Shown here in pieces: positions 54,340 to 64,000 of a stretch of DNA of 64,000 nucleotides; positions within the stretch are counted from its first letter, which is position 1, and the number at the start of each line of letters is the position of its first letter. The stretch is taken from positions 496,001 to 560,000 of the forward strand of contig JBGAVD010000002.1 of the NCBI GenBank assembly GCA_044228285.1. Reading direction: 5' to 3'. The DNA is from JBBATK01 sp044228285 (GTDB lineage Bacteria; Bacteroidota; Ignavibacteria; Kapaibacteriales; NICIL-2). The notes beneath the pieces are model-generated. The model had not been told where the DNA came from and ran no database searches. It was given only the letters and a program-made list of their open reading frames with translations. The position numbers and the translations under genes were made by a program.

Positions 54340-54966
54340 TTAGTTGTTAAGAATAGCCTTTAGATACGAGCGATGCTGTTGTGCCATGTTGTAGACTTCA
54401 ATGATATAGAAACCAGTGGTGTTGACATCTAGTGTCAAGCTCTGCACTGAGGTTTGGTATGTGGCGAGCACAGATCCATTGCTGCTTATCAAGCGAATGA
54501 CTCTTTCGTCTGCCGTTGTCATGAGGAGCGTATTGCCTGCAAGAGCCAGACTGTTTGGGACTGATGCGTCTTCAGATTGTACGTCATTAGGCGCATCTTT
54601 CACCCACGTATAGAGTGTGTACACTTCTTTGCGCGCGAATGGACATTCATCTTTGACAAGACTGAAGCGTAGCGTGTCGGCAGAAATAGTGAATTCAAAA
54701 ACACCGGTATCGGCATCACATTTAGCACCCTTGAGACCAAGAGTCCAGTAGAGATTGCCGTCTGTATGATAGATCGAGAAGGGGGCAAATGTTAGACCTT
54801 GGTTGGTGCTATACGAGATTGTGTCGCTCCCAAAGCTAAAGTACTTTTTGTCTATTCCAAAGGTATTGTCATATGCTATCCATCTGGTTCCAGACAGCGA
54901 CTGTGCAGATGAAGTGACGATACTACAGCTGATAAGGCAGATGCAGAGTGCGAATAACTTGTTCAA
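54340..54966 (-). CDS. Small secreted protein with a T9SS-like C-terminus, TTG start
   Basis: The product is 208 residues if started at the TTG of 54966. That start gives a clean signal peptide (NKLFALCICLISCSIVTSSAQ) and has GGAG seven bases upstream. An earlier TTG at 55008 is possible but less natural. The N-terminal domain (SGTRWIAYDNTFGIDKKYFSF) is unknown; the C-terminal segment (LISSNGSVLATYQTSVQSLTLDVNTTGFYIIEVYN) resembles a short T9SS sorting domain. It lies 42 bases downstream of the fibre gene, as the last gene of that operon. Confidence 0.7.
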   Translation of the reverse strand: MNKLFALCICLISCSIVTSSAQSLSGTRWIAYDNTFGIDKKYFSFGSDTISYSTNQGLTFAPFSIYHTDGNLYWTLGLKGAKCDADTGVFEFTISADTLRFSLVKDECPFARKEVYTLYTWVKDAPNDVQSEDASVPNSLALAGNTLLMTTADERVIRLISSNGSVLATYQTSVQSLTLDVNTTGFYIIEVYNMAQQHRSYLKAILNN

Positions 54967-55008
54967 TGTGGTCTCCGAATGTAGGTGGTTATAAAAGGTG
55001 AATTTCAA

Positions 55009-58000
55009 TTAGGGTTGAATGATGCTCAAGTCTATGTTAACAGCCTGAGGGTTTACAGCAGACGCAGTTGCATTCACGAACTTGATCCGAACCGTATCAG
55101 TAGCTGATACTCGCACTGATGCGATACAAATGCCATCCTCCATATCCTCGCGAGGTGAAAGGTGTACTGTGCTTCCGACAACTGCGCCTGAAACTGTCAA
55201 ATCTACATAAGCAGTTCCACCGCTTGCTGCGATTGTTGGACAATCGATGGTCTGATCCAGAAACTGCAACACTTGACGTCCCCAACTCATAGCACCCGAC
55301 GTGCTGCTCGTTAACATTCTGTCTGAAGATGTTGGTGTGCTTGCAGGTAGCGAGAACTGAATATCGGTCGCGATACTATCTGGCGCTTTCAAGGAAACGT
55401 AATTCGTGCCATTCGGGAAGGCACCAGTTGTATTGTACTTTTCATAGAACCTCAAAGAACGAGGTGAGTTGTCGTTGGTTGTTAGCCACAAGTCTACATT
55501 ATTAAACACTGCGGTTTGCGACTGGCTGATACTGATTGGTTTCACAGTAGACGACGTGCTACCGTTAAATCCTATCGAGCCTGCGGCTGAGTTTTCAAGT
55601 GTCATGCGGGCTCCACCGAGAACGGTAGCATTATCAGCCGCTACAGAGTTTAGGTATCCGCCGACAACACAGGAATATGGGCCACTCGCAGTGTTGCTTT
55701 CGCCGCCGCAAACGACAGACGAGACACCCGAGGCCGTATCTTGTAAACCACCACAGACAGTAGCCGAATATCCACTGGCAACATTCTGACGTCCACCGCC
55801 TAGCACACTGTAGCTGCCGCTTGCATTGTTCTGAGCACCCCCACCAACGCTTGAGTGGTTGCCATCGGAGCTGTTGTGCTCTCCACCTGTAACAACAGCG
55901 TAGTCGCCGCTCACAAGGTTTTGAGCACCGCCTGAAAGAACAGAATACAATCCACTGGCGACCTGCGAAGCAGAAGAACGAATCATCTGCCAATCAACAG
56001 CCATAGAGCCTCGTTTGTTTCCGCCGTCGATGGCGTTGTCTGGTACTTGAGCAAGTATTGCTCCGCTGCCGCTAGGGGACAGCGCAAGGTCAATGTCACC
56101 AGTCGTTGTAGGACGAAGTTGCACGACGTTCGTCGTGGCATTAGGAGCTGTGCTATGAAGACTTTCAGCTATGTGTTGCAAGCTGAATGTTGGTGTTGAC
56201 CAATTCATCGCACCGCTTCCATTGGTTGTCAGTACTTGACCTGATGTACCAACGGAGTCTGGAAGAGTGAAAACCAAATCAGCGGATAGGGAGTTGGGTG
56301 CTTTCAGTGCGACATAGTTTTTGCCATTAGGAAACGGACCAACATTCTCGTTTTGTTCATAGAAACGGAGTGTCCGAGTTTGACCATCATTGTTCGTCAA
56401 CCAGAAGTCAACGTTGTTAAACACAGCAGTACGGGCTGTGGTAATGCTAATGGGTTTTGTGAGTGCATCATTGTCGCCATTAAATCCGATACTATGCATC
56501 GCAAGACTATCAAGCGTCAGATTGGAGCCACCTAAAACAGTAGACCACTCAGCAGCAGCGGAATTGTACGTTCCGCCGCACACCGTTGAGCCAGTAGAGA
56601 GGGCGAGATTGTGCGCACCACCCGCAATGACATTGTACGTGCCCATACTGGTATTCGTGTCTCCACCACCGATTGTCGAAGCATACCCTTGAATCACATT
56701 CTGTATGCCTCCACCAATCGTTGAAGCTTTGCCCTCGATAAGGTTGTACGAGGCAATGTTGTTGTATAGGCCGCCACCGATAGTGGCACCGTCAGCACTC
56801 GAAAGAATGGAGTTAACAAAGCCACCGCCAACAGAAGAGTGTAGAGAGGCAGAGGTGTTAGCCCAGCCACCACTGATTGTAGCACTCTCGCCGCTAGCGA
56901 CCTGAGAGGCAGAGGTTCTCCCACGTTGCAGATCCACAGCAAATGCACCGCGTTTGTTTCCACCGTTCGAGCTGTTGTCGGCACGTTGTGTACAAAGTGC
57001 TCCTGTTCCTTTCGGCGTTATTGCTATATCAATGTTTGTCTCTGTACCTGTAGCACTAATCTGATGGACTGGAATCGTCGTGTTTGGAGTACTCGTGTTT
57101 CTACTTTCTGAAAAGTATGATAGAGTATTGCTGTTCAAGCTGGTCCAACCGAGGTTGCCTGAACCATCAGTGCGTAGCACCTGGTTTGCAGTTCCATCGC
57201 TACTGGGTAGTGTCCAGACGAGGTCAGAGGGGATAACAGGTGGGGCTTTGAAGCCCACATAGTTGGCTCCATTTGGGAAGTTTCCTGTTGCGCTATCCTG
57301 CTCATAGAATCGAAGACTGCGGTTTAGACCATCATTGTTTGTGAGCCAAAAGTCTACATTGTTGAACACCGCTGTATGGTGAGAAGAAATTATCATCGAC
57401 TTTGCGAGCTCGCCGGTACCATCGCCGTTGAAACCAAATGAGTGTTCAGCAGCAGAATCAAGTTCGAGATGGCCTCCACCTACAATCGTGGAATACATGC
57501 CTCTCACGCGGTTACCATTTCCTCCGCACACGGCTGAGAATTCTGCTGTTGCTGTGTTTAGCCGACCGCCACTCACTGTTGAAGCGAAGCCACTACTTAC
57601 ATTGTCGTAGCCGCCTCCAACAGTTGAGGCTTCATTGCTACTAATATTCTTACCGCCACCAGAAACAGTAGAATTGTCTCCACTACTCTCATTCCAATAA
57701 CCTCCACTCACTGTAGCGCCCAGTCCACTCGCTGTGTTACTCTGACCGCCGCTAATCGTTGATGAAAAACCACTTGATACCATTTCTGGGAACAATCTGT
57801 CCATTTGCCAATCAACAGCAAAACCTCCGCGCTTGTTTCCACCAGCATCTGTGTTGTCTGCCACTTGTGCGCATATCGCTCCGTCTTCTTTGGGTGTGAG
57901 CGCGAGATCTATTCGCGTCTCACTACCAACTGCCCGCAATTGATGCACAGGTACTGCAGTGTTTGGTCCACTCGTATTTCTGCTCTCAGCCCAAAAGCTA

Positions 58001-61000
58001 AGACTACTACCACCTGCTACTTGCCATGAAACACTTGTTCCATTGGTCGTTAGTACTCGGCCTCCATTTCCACTTTGACTTGGAAGGAGATTACTAATAG
58101 CTCCATTTTGATTGGTTGCACCAGTTCCACCGCTTGAGATGCCGAGAGTTCCACCGAGAGTAATCGTACCAGAGGAAGTTATCGGACCACCACTAGCTGT
58201 TAATCCAGTGTTTCCGCCTGATACGTTTACTGAGCTGACAGCACTTGAGCTGCTTACAGTGGTCCAGCCTAGATGTCCAGAACCATCTGTCTTTAGAACT
58301 TGATTTGCAGTACCATCACTGTTTGGAAGAGTCCATTCGACATCGTCGGTGATGTTGTTCGGTGCTTTAAAGGCAACATAGTTTACATTGCCGTTTGGAA
58401 ACAAGCCAGGTGAGTTGTATTTCTCATAAAAGCGAAGGGTTCGTGGGCTATTGTCATTGTTCGTCAGCCAGAAGTCGACATTATTCACAGCGAATGTTCG
58501 CGGAGTTGCGATAGAAAAGTCACATTGTTGCACTTGATGGCTACCATTATAGACTACAGAATGATCAGCAGGGAATTGGATAATTGCGTTCGTTCCACCC
58601 AGAATGGTGGAGTTGCGAGAGAGAATTGAGTTTTGGAAACCACCAATAATGACTGAATGCGATCCATAAATGGAATTTCCCGAACCTCCACTTACTACTG
58701 ACATATCAGCATTTGGTCCTATAAAGTTGCTTGTTCCACCGCCAATCAAGCCTCCCAGACTTTCAACTCTATTCCCCGCTCCACCGCATATTGCAGAGTA
58801 TTGGTTTAGAGCTTTGTTTCCAAAACCTCCGCAAACCGTTGAGAGGTCACCTCGCGCTGTATTTGAACGACCACCCAAAAGAGTAGAATAAATACCACTC
58901 GCAACCTCTGTAGGATCGTCACGCCAGCGTTGAAAATCCACTGCATACGACCCTCTCTTGTTTCCACCAACTTCAGTGTTGTCTGCGGTATGACTACTAA
59001 GGGCTCCATTACCCTTAGGTTTCAACACGAGGTCGATATTGGCAGCCGTTCCAAATGCCCGGAGGGCATGCGCAGGGACACTATCGTTTGGCGTTAGCGT
59101 GTCGCGTTTCTCCTCCAAGAATTGAAAACCGCTTGATCCAGGAATCCATGAAGTTCCATTCCACTTTATAACTTGACCAGCAGTCGCACCCATGCTGTGG
59201 ATTTTGTCGGCCGTCACCGACGCTGCAGCTAGTTTAGATGAAGTGACAGCTGAATTCGCAATAGTCGGATTGGGATAGCTGCCATTGAGTTCACCACCTG
59301 CGGTGCCCGAAGGTGGGAGTGCAGAGGGGATGACTCCGGTGGCAAGTTTGGCACTTGTAACTGACGCATCTTGAATGTTTAGTGTGCCGACAGCATTGTT
59401 GGCAAGTTTTGCGTTCGTGATGGTAGCCGTGCCAACCGTTGGATTAGGGTAGGTACCACTAAGGTCGCCACCAGCTGCACCGTTAGGCGGCAATGTGGTC
59501 GGTATTACACCTGTGGCAAGCTTAGCAATTGTTACAGACGCGTCTTGAATGTTTGTTGTACTCACTGCATTGCTTGCAAGTTTTGCGTTCGTAATTACCG
59601 CAGTGCCAACCGTTGGGTTAGGATAGGTACCACTTAGGTCTCCACCTGCTGCTCCGTTAGGTGGTAATGATGTAGGAATGATGCCACTCGCGAGTTTTGA
59701 ACTCGTTACCGATGCGTCTTGAATATTCGCAGTGCCAATTGCGTTCGCGGCAACTTTTGAGTTCGTGACAGCGTTGTTCGCCAAGAGAGGATTAGGATAG
59801 TTGCCACTTAAGTCGCCTCCAGCTGAGCCACTCGGTGGGAGAGAAGTTGGTAGAACACCAGAGGCAAGTTTCGCTGACGTGACAGAAGCATCCTGAAGAT
59901 TACTTGTGCCAACGGCGTTCGTTGTCAGCTTTGCATTATTTACACTATTGTTAGCGACAATCGGATTCGGATAAGAGCCCGCAAGATCACCACCCGCCGC
60001 TCCGCTTGGGGGTAAGGTAGATGGAATCACACCAACAGCGAGCTTGGTAGCGTTTACAGATCCATTGGCTAGCTTCTGCGTGGTCACGCTTGAATCGACA
60101 ATGTGAACGGTACCAACGGTGTTTGGAGCCAGCTTGCTGCTCGTGACACTTGCATTTGAAAGCGTTGGGTTTGGATAGCTGCCATTGAGATCGCCGCCTG
60201 CAGCGCCATTTGGCGGAAGTGCGTTTGGAAGAACGCCTGGTGCCAACTTCGCGAGTGTCACTGCTTCATCGGCGATCTTTCTTGTGCTAACACTGGCATC
60301 TTGCATGTTGTAGCTTGCCACTGCATTGATCGAGAGCTTCGCATTGCTTATGGCTTCATTTGCGATAGAAGGATTGGGATAGCTACCCACGAGATCACCG
60401 CCGGCACTACCAGCAGGAGGGAGTGAACTAGGTATCACTCCTGCAGCCAATTTTGAACTAGTAACCGATCCATCTTGGATGTTCGTGGTTTGTACTGCGT
60501 TCTGAGCAAGTTTCGAGTTCGTTACTGCACTCGCTGCAATCGTTGGATTTGGATAGAGTCCACTCAAATCTCCTCCAGCTACTCCGCTCGGTGGTAACGT
60601 TGTTGGAAGAAGTCCAGGACTCAGTTTAGCGCTTGTAACGGCGGCATCTTGGATGTTTGCCGTTCCGACCGCATTTGTAGCGAGTTTTGAGTTGGTAACA
60701 GCTGCAGCTGCTATACTGGGATTTGGATAGCTGCCGCTTAAATCTCCTGCTGCTGCACCATCAGGCGGAAGACGTGTGGGTAGCAGTCCAGGGGCAAGTT
60801 TCTCACGAGTGACTGAGCCGTCGGCAATCTTCCCACTGCTAACACTTGCATCTCTGAGATTAGTCGTCTCGACAGCGTTCTGCGATAGTGCGGTATTTGT
60901 AACTGATCCTGGTGCAAGGCTTGGATTTGGATACGAACCTGTCAAATGTCCACCGGCTGACCCATTTGGTGGAAGGCTCGAAGGAATGACTCCGCTTGCT

Positions 61001-61467
61001 AGCTTTTCAGCGCTTATAGAATTGTCGGCGATGTTGATTGATTGAATTGCATTAACCGCCACAGCGTTTGCAGAATCTGCAATACCAGCACGCTGTGAGT
61101 AGAGAGCGTAGGGCACAGCAGTCAATTGAGTCCGCGGCATCATTTCATCGTTGCTGGCTACTGAAACACCTAAAAAGTATGGACGGTTGAATGTGATGCT
61201 GTTTGGTATCGGAACCTGAGAACCTATGATGAGGCTAAAGATTCCTTTGATAACGGAGGCGCGGTGCGCCTCCGTGTAGATAGGATCGGTAGAGCCCATA
61301 GTGGTGTATAAGCGCAGAGTAATGAGATACTCCCCATCTGGAAAGAGAGTACCATCAGTTCTTACTAGCATTCCTTGATAGGAAATGTTACTCGGCACCT
61401 TCGCACTGAGTTGAATCGTGCTTGATAACAAGGCAATGAAAAGTACTATGCTGGAAGTCTTCAACAT
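55009..61467 (-). CDS. 2152-residue fibre protein with 58-residue repeats and YadA-head-like repeats
   Basis: After a signal peptide (ending near LSAKV) comes a domain at about 25-130 (ISYQGMLVRTDGTLF ... QLTAVPYALYSQRAG) common at the start of large Bacteroidota fibres. Next are ten repeats of about 58 residues with core GGDLSGSYPNP ... VTNSKLA ... NIQDASVTSAKLA, some with ten-residue inserts. Four long cassettes follow, each with a NNVDFWLTNND/RFYE block and runs of roughly 15-residue S-x-V-x-GG-x-x-N-x-A-S-G repeats like the YadA head. The C-terminal 90 residues form a beta domain ending DLSIIQP, with no clear T9SS signal. It is probably a trimeric adhesin or tail-fibre-like surface fibre. 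Confidence 0.8.
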   Translation of the reverse strand: MLKTSSIVLFIALLSSTIQLSAKVPSNISYQGMLVRTDGTLFPDGEYLITLRLYTTMGSTDPIYTEAHRASVIKGIFSLIIGSQVPIPNSITFNRPYFLGVSVASNDEMMPRTQLTAVPYALYSQRAGIADSANAVAVNAIQSINIADNSISAEKLASGVIPSSLPPNGSAGGHLTGSYPNPSLAPGSVTNTALSQNAVETTNLRDASVSSGKIADGSVTREKLAPGLLPTRLPPDGAAAGDLSGSYPNPSIAAAAVTNSKLATNAVGTANIQDAAVTSAKLSPGLLPTTLPPSGVAGGDLSGLYPNPTIAASAVTNSKLAQNAVQTTNIQDGSVTSSKLAAGVIPSSLPPAGSAGGDLVGSYPNPSIANEAISNAKLSINAVASYNMQDASVSTRKIADEAVTLAKLAPGVLPNALPPNGAAGGDLNGSYPNPTLSNASVTSSKLAPNTVGTVHIVDSSVTTQKLANGSVNATKLAVGVIPSTLPPSGAAGGDLAGSYPNPIVANNSVNNAKLTTNAVGTSNLQDASVTSAKLASGVLPTSLPPSGSAGGDLSGNYPNPLLANNAVTNSKVAANAIGTANIQDASVTSSKLASGIIPTSLPPNGAAGGDLSGTYPNPTVGTAVITNAKLASNAVSTTNIQDASVTIAKLATGVIPTTLPPNGAAGGDLSGTYPNPTVGTATITNAKLANNAVGTLNIQDASVTSAKLATGVIPSALPPSGTAGGELNGSYPNPTIANSAVTSSKLAAASVTADKIHSMGATAGQVIKWNGTSWIPGSSGFQFLEEKRDTLTPNDSVPAHALRAFGTAANIDLVLKPKGNGALSSHTADNTEVGGNKRGSYAVDFQRWRDDPTEVASGIYSTLLGGRSNTARGDLSTVCGGFGNKALNQYSAICGGAGNRVESLGGLIGGGTSNFIGPNADMSVVSGGSGNSIYGSHSVIIGGFQNSILSRNSTILGGTNAIIQFPADHSVVYNGSHQVQQCDFSIATPRTFAVNNVDFWLTNNDNSPRTLRFYEKYNSPGLFPNGNVNYVAFKAPNNITDDVEWTLPNSDGTANQVLKTDGSGHLGWTTVSSSSAVSSVNVSGGNTGLTASGGPITSSGTITLGGTLGISSGGTGATNQNGAISNLLPSQSGNGGRVLTTNGTSVSWQVAGGSSLSFWAESRNTSGPNTAVPVHQLRAVGSETRIDLALTPKEDGAICAQVADNTDAGGNKRGGFAVDWQMDRLFPEMVSSGFSSTISGGQSNTASGLGATVSGGYWNESSGDNSTVSGGGKNISSNEASTVGGGYDNVSSGFASTVSGGRLNTATAEFSAVCGGNGNRVRGMYSTIVGGGHLELDSAAEHSFGFNGDGTGELAKSMIISSHHTAVFNNVDFWLTNNDGLNRSLRFYEQDSATGNFPNGANYVGFKAPPVIPSDLVWTLPSSDGTANQVLRTDGSGNLGWTSLNSNTLSYFSESRNTSTPNTTIPVHQISATGTETNIDIAITPKGTGALCTQRADNSSNGGNKRGAFAVDLQRGRTSASQVASGESATISGGWANTSASLHSSVGGGFVNSILSSADGATIGGGLYNNIASYNLIEGKASTIGGGIQNVIQGYASTIGGGDTNTSMGTYNVIAGGAHNLALSTGSTVCGGTYNSAAAEWSTVLGGSNLTLDSLAMHSIGFNGDNDALTKPISITTARTAVFNNVDFWLTNNDGQTRTLRFYEQNENVGPFPNGKNYVALKAPNSLSADLVFTLPDSVGTSGQVLTTNGSGAMNWSTPTFSLQHIAESLHSTAPNATTNVVQLRPTTTGDIDLALSPSGSGAILAQVPDNAIDGGNKRGSMAVDWQMIRSSASQVASGLYSVLSGGAQNLVSGDYAVVTGGEHNSSDGNHSSVGGGAQNNASGSYSVLGGGRQNVASGYSATVCGGLQDTASGVSSVVCGGESNTASGPYSCVVGGYLNSVAADNATVLGGARMTLENSAAGSIGFNGSTSSTVKPISISQSQTAVFNNVDLWLTTNDNSPRSLRFYEKYNTTGAFPNGTNYVSLKAPDSIATDIQFSLPASTPTSSDRMLTSSTSGAMSWGRQVLQFLDQTIDCPTIAASGGTAYVDLTVSGAVVGSTVHLSPREDMEDGICIASVRVSATDTVRIKFVNATASAVNPQAVNIDLSIIQP

Positions 61468-61501
61468 TGAATTTCTTGATTGAGTGGTTAAGCTAAAGGT
61501 G

Positions 61502-62041
61502 TTACGCTAGTGTTAGTGCCAGTTTTTTGTGAACGATGATAGCAAGGCTGTTACTCTCAGCACCATCTTGGTAGTGCAGCAAGTAGATGCCATCGGGTAT
61601 GCCTAGTTTTCGTATATCAATGGCTACTGTTTCAACCCATGGGCCGCTATACACCTCAGCGACGTGCTCACCCAAGAGAGTATGAAGCTGCAAACTCACC
61701 GTGTTGATGCTAGGCTTGTCTATGTGTATGGTTGCTTCAGAAAGGACAGGGTGAGGGCTTACACGTATGCTGGACCGTGTCGTGTCAGTGAAAAACGAGT
61801 TAGACGTAGAAACCCAGAAGCCTTGTTGTATGTGCGCCTTTGGATGTTCCACAAGACCTACAATGGACTGTCCGACTGTGCCATAGCAGACGGTAGTCTT
61901 GTTTATGCTGGCCGAGCTTCCCGCGGACACGACCGCTTTCGTCAAGCTTTGCGAAAGCAGAGTGCTCGAATTGAAACTCGTGAGCAATCCAAAGAAGACG
62001 CAAGACGAGGAAATCCAACTTGCTCGTCCAAGAGTGTACAT
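61502..62041 (-). CDS. T9SS type A sorting domain protein, first gene of the fibre operon
   Basis: The protein from the ATG at 62041 is 179 residues; starts at 62071 and 62182 are in frame and cannot be excluded. It has a hydrophobic signal (VFFGLLTSFNSSTLLSQS), the small motif region AVVSAGSSASINKTTVCYGTVGQSIVGLVEHPKAHIQQGFW, and a sorting domain (SPHPVLSEATIHI ... LGIPDGIYLLHYQDG). Short proteins of this kind are often encoded next to the giant fibres in Bacteroidota, so a role in their surface assembly is plausible (inference). It precedes the fibre gene by 34 bases. Confidence 0.72.
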   Translation of the reverse strand: MYTLGRASWISSSCVFFGLLTSFNSSTLLSQSLTKAVVSAGSSASINKTTVCYGTVGQSIVGLVEHPKAHIQQGFWVSTSNSFFTDTTRSSIRVSPHPVLSEATIHIDKPSINTVSLQLHTLLGEHVAEVYSGPWVETVAIDIRKLGIPDGIYLLHYQDGAESNSLAIIVHKKLALTLA

Positions 62042-62391
62042 GCTGCCAGGGAAGAAGTCTTTAGCGTTCATGCAGAATGCGTTTATATTGTGTAACAATC
62101 GAAATAGCGCAACCCTCTGCCGATTCACCTTCAGCAAAGTAGATCCAGGCAACATCCTGATCTGGTTCGGGATAGTCTTCAATCAGAAGCAACTGTCGAA
62201 GTCTCGAGAACCATATTTGGAAAGTTGTTAGATACTCTGCTCGATCATCCATAGTTGAGGTGTAGAAGTTGACAGTGGAAAATTAGCCGTCGAAGAGTCT
62301 GAGAATCGAGCAACAATGTCCTTCATTCTTAAATCTCTGAGTCGCATATATTGCGCTAAGTGCCATTCATTACATTGTATTAGAGCAGAGC

Positions 62392-64000
62392 ATGACTCCT
62401 TCACAAGATCTCCATCAATTGATTCACTCTCTCTCGAGTTCGGAGAAGCGGTATGTAAAGCTATTTGTGGCAGGAACGAGTGGTGGAAGCGAGACTATCG
62501 CTCTGCGTGTCATAGATGCAATTGCAAAACAAGAAGTGTACAACGAAACGGCACTTCTTCGGAAGTTTTCCAAGGAAAAGTTCGCTTCAAACTTTGCCGT
62601 CTATAAAAAGCATATCCTCTCTGTTATTCTGCGTGCTGCTGCCACATACCGCGATAACATCGATCAAAAAGAGTCACTCCGATTGCGGCTGCGAGAGATA
62701 CTCTTTCTCTATGAGAAAAGTCTCTACAAACTGTGTCATAAGTTGAACCAGAAACTACAGGCTGATGCTGAATCATCAGAATGCTATACGCTGTTGATTG
62801 AAAGCCTTGATGTCGAGCGAAGACTCTTGACCTGCTCAGAGGCGAATGAGTTGTTTCCTGAACAGCATCATATTCTCATTCGGGAGCTTGAAGAGCGTAT
62901 GACAACCGTTGTTGAACAATTGAATCGTGTCAATATGATGCAGATGGCATATGAGCGGTTGCTTTTTGCAGTAAAGAACCCTGGTGTCGAGTTTCAGTCC
63001 ATAGCTGGTATGAAAACCTGGGCAGAGACTGTCCTAAAACCGTCCTTGTTCTTCTCCAATCAAGAGTACACGTCCTTCTCGGAGCAACGACTGTTCCACG
63101 TAGTGCGAGCCTACTATCACTCTGCCTTTTGCGTGAACTCAACAAGTGATCCAGATCAACAACGTAACGAGTTCGTGCACTCAATCACGCATGTTCGCGC
63201 TCTCGTTGACTTGTATGGAAGAAACAATAATCGCAGTGTGTTTGTTGGCGAGTACTTTGAAGATGCGAGAATGATATCCGCTGTGCTAAGCCAGACTTTC
63301 CTTCATCATGATGCGCTTCAATTCATACAGGACTGGCGAAGCCAGGCCATGAACATGAAAAGCTTTATCAGCAAGAACTGGGATGTGATTATTCTGAACA
63401 CCTTCGTGCGTGAAGGGTACATTCTCATAGAACTCTTCGATGACAAACTCTCGATTGACTATCTAGAGAGAGTACGTACAATAATCGATGACAATTCGTC
63501 TGACCAAGCACATGAACTGATTCGATCCATAGAGTATGTATGCGCCTGGCTCCTCTATTCTCTCGGTCGTTATGACGAGTGCATTGGTGTGTGTGCGCGA
63601 ATCCTGAATTCAACAACACTTGAGCTCCTACATGAGAATGTGCGGATCATTCAGCTTGCTGCTTTCTTTGAGAAGAAAGAGTATGAGATACTCAATTCAA
63701 TAGCTCGTTCTTCGCTGCGACAAGTTCAACAGAACAAAGCTCTGCACGGCTACAAGTCTTTTCTGCACTGCATGATTGGAATCTCATCTGCTGGATCGCA
63801 GAAGCAGATAGATAAGTGCATACGCACTTTTCAGAAGAAGGTGATCGAGTTCAACCAGAAAGAGTATGGTAGTGATTTCTCGGACTATCTGGAGACTGGT
63901 ATCGAATTCCCGATCGTTTGGGCGGGAGCCCAGTTAGCCCGTAGACGCTACTCAGAAGAGCATCGGGAACGAATGTCTTTGCTTAAGAAAGCTCTACAAG
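62392..64000 (+). CDS. Large helical-repeat (TPR-like) protein of unknown function, 3' end missing
   Basis: The frame is open from an ATG at 62392 through the window end, giving 536 codons with no stop. The start LHQLIHSLSSSEKRYVKLFVAGTSGG, followed by LFLYEKSLYKLCHKL and LIESLDVERRLL, matches a helical family common in Bacteroidota with no assigned function. Helix pairs with TPR-like spacing run throughout (AWLLYSLGRYDECIGVCARIL). No signal peptide was seen, so it is probably cytosolic. A weak AGAG site lies upstream. It is divergent from the fibre operon. Confidence 0.75.
   Translation, partial: MTPSQDLHQLIHSLSSSEKRYVKLFVAGTSGGSETIALRVIDAIAKQEVYNETALLRKFSKEKFASNFAVYKKHILSVILRAAATYRDNIDQKESLRLRLREILFLYEKSLYKLCHKLNQKLQADAESSECYTLLIESLDVERRLLTCSEANELFPEQHHILIRELEERMTTVVEQLNRVNMMQMAYERLLFAVKNPGVEFQSIAGMKTWAETVLKPSLFFSNQEYTSFSEQRLFHVVRAYYHSAFCVNSTSDPDQQRNEFVHSITHVRALVDLYGRNNNRSVFVGEYFEDARMISAVLSQTFLHHDALQFIQDWRSQAMNMKSFISKNWDVIILNTFVREGYILIELFDDKLSIDYLERVRTIIDDNSSDQAHELIRSIEYVCAWLLYSLGRYDECIGVCARILNSTTLELLHENVRIIQLAAFFEKKEYEILNSIARSSLRQVQQNKALHGYKSFLHCMIGISSAGSQKQIDKCIRTFQKKVIEFNQKEYGSDFSDYLETGIEFPIVWAGAQLARRRYSEEHRERMSLLKKALQ

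Overview
The window looks like a chromosome segment from the Bacteroidota/Chlorobiota side of the FCB group. It most resembles the Ignavibacteria or Kapabacteria type of lineage (inference from gene content; no marker phylogeny could be run). Four proteins have C-terminal regions like type IX secretion (T9SS) sorting domains. There are OstA-like, DUF5683 and phage-tail-like fibre proteins typical of that group. Several start sites are preceded by TTG-N(17-21)-TAnnTTTG promoters, the Bacteroidota pattern. A fliL-fliM-fliN flagellar cluster argues against classical Bacteroidia. The sequence is gene-dense and mostly housekeeping up to about 46 kb; from 47 kb on, surface and unknown proteins dominate.

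Layout: (1) 0-12 kb: a partial menA with a promoter/operator dyad, DUF4197, a tightly coupled ftsB/divIC-ridA-DUF5683 set, an OmpA/PD40 envelope protein downstream of mfd, an Fe-S Rrf2 regulator with a c-type cytochrome, uspA, a small membrane protein and hflX. (2) 12-24 kb: an OstA-like LPS-transport protein, a large T9SS cargo protein with a beta-barrel partner, an overlapping HIT-rsmA-PAP2 operon, and fliL-fliM-fliN. (3) 24-28 kb: asd-manC-hutI. (4) 28.0-30.15 kb: a gene-free convergent gap packed with about 19 copies of a 22-bp palindrome. Pairs of palindromes form the inverted ends of roughly 142-bp elements, partly in 194-bp tandem units. A separate minisatellite of 21 exact 15-bp units follows. 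(5) 30-46 kb: a membrane metallophosphoesterase, an unusual DUF4505-hotdog thioesterase fusion, ruvC, an isolated nuoJ-nuoK pair, an AddB-like Fe-S nuclease, riboflavin synthase, a giant TraB/GumN-headed protein, an M20 peptidase and a lipoprotein. (6) 46-64 kb: tRNA-Pro with promoter and terminator, lipoproteins, a trypsin-like protease without a PDZ domain, an Asp-box propeller T9SS protein, a three-gene minus-strand operon around a 2152-residue fibre protein, and a partial helical-repeat protein.

The most unusual items are the nested palindrome/MITE-like array and its neighbouring minisatellite, the DUF4505-hotdog fusion, a RidA enzyme that appears to be a lipoprotein, the TraB-headed 1230-residue protein, and the fibre operon. 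I saw no CRISPR array, prophage, integrase or complete insertion sequence.
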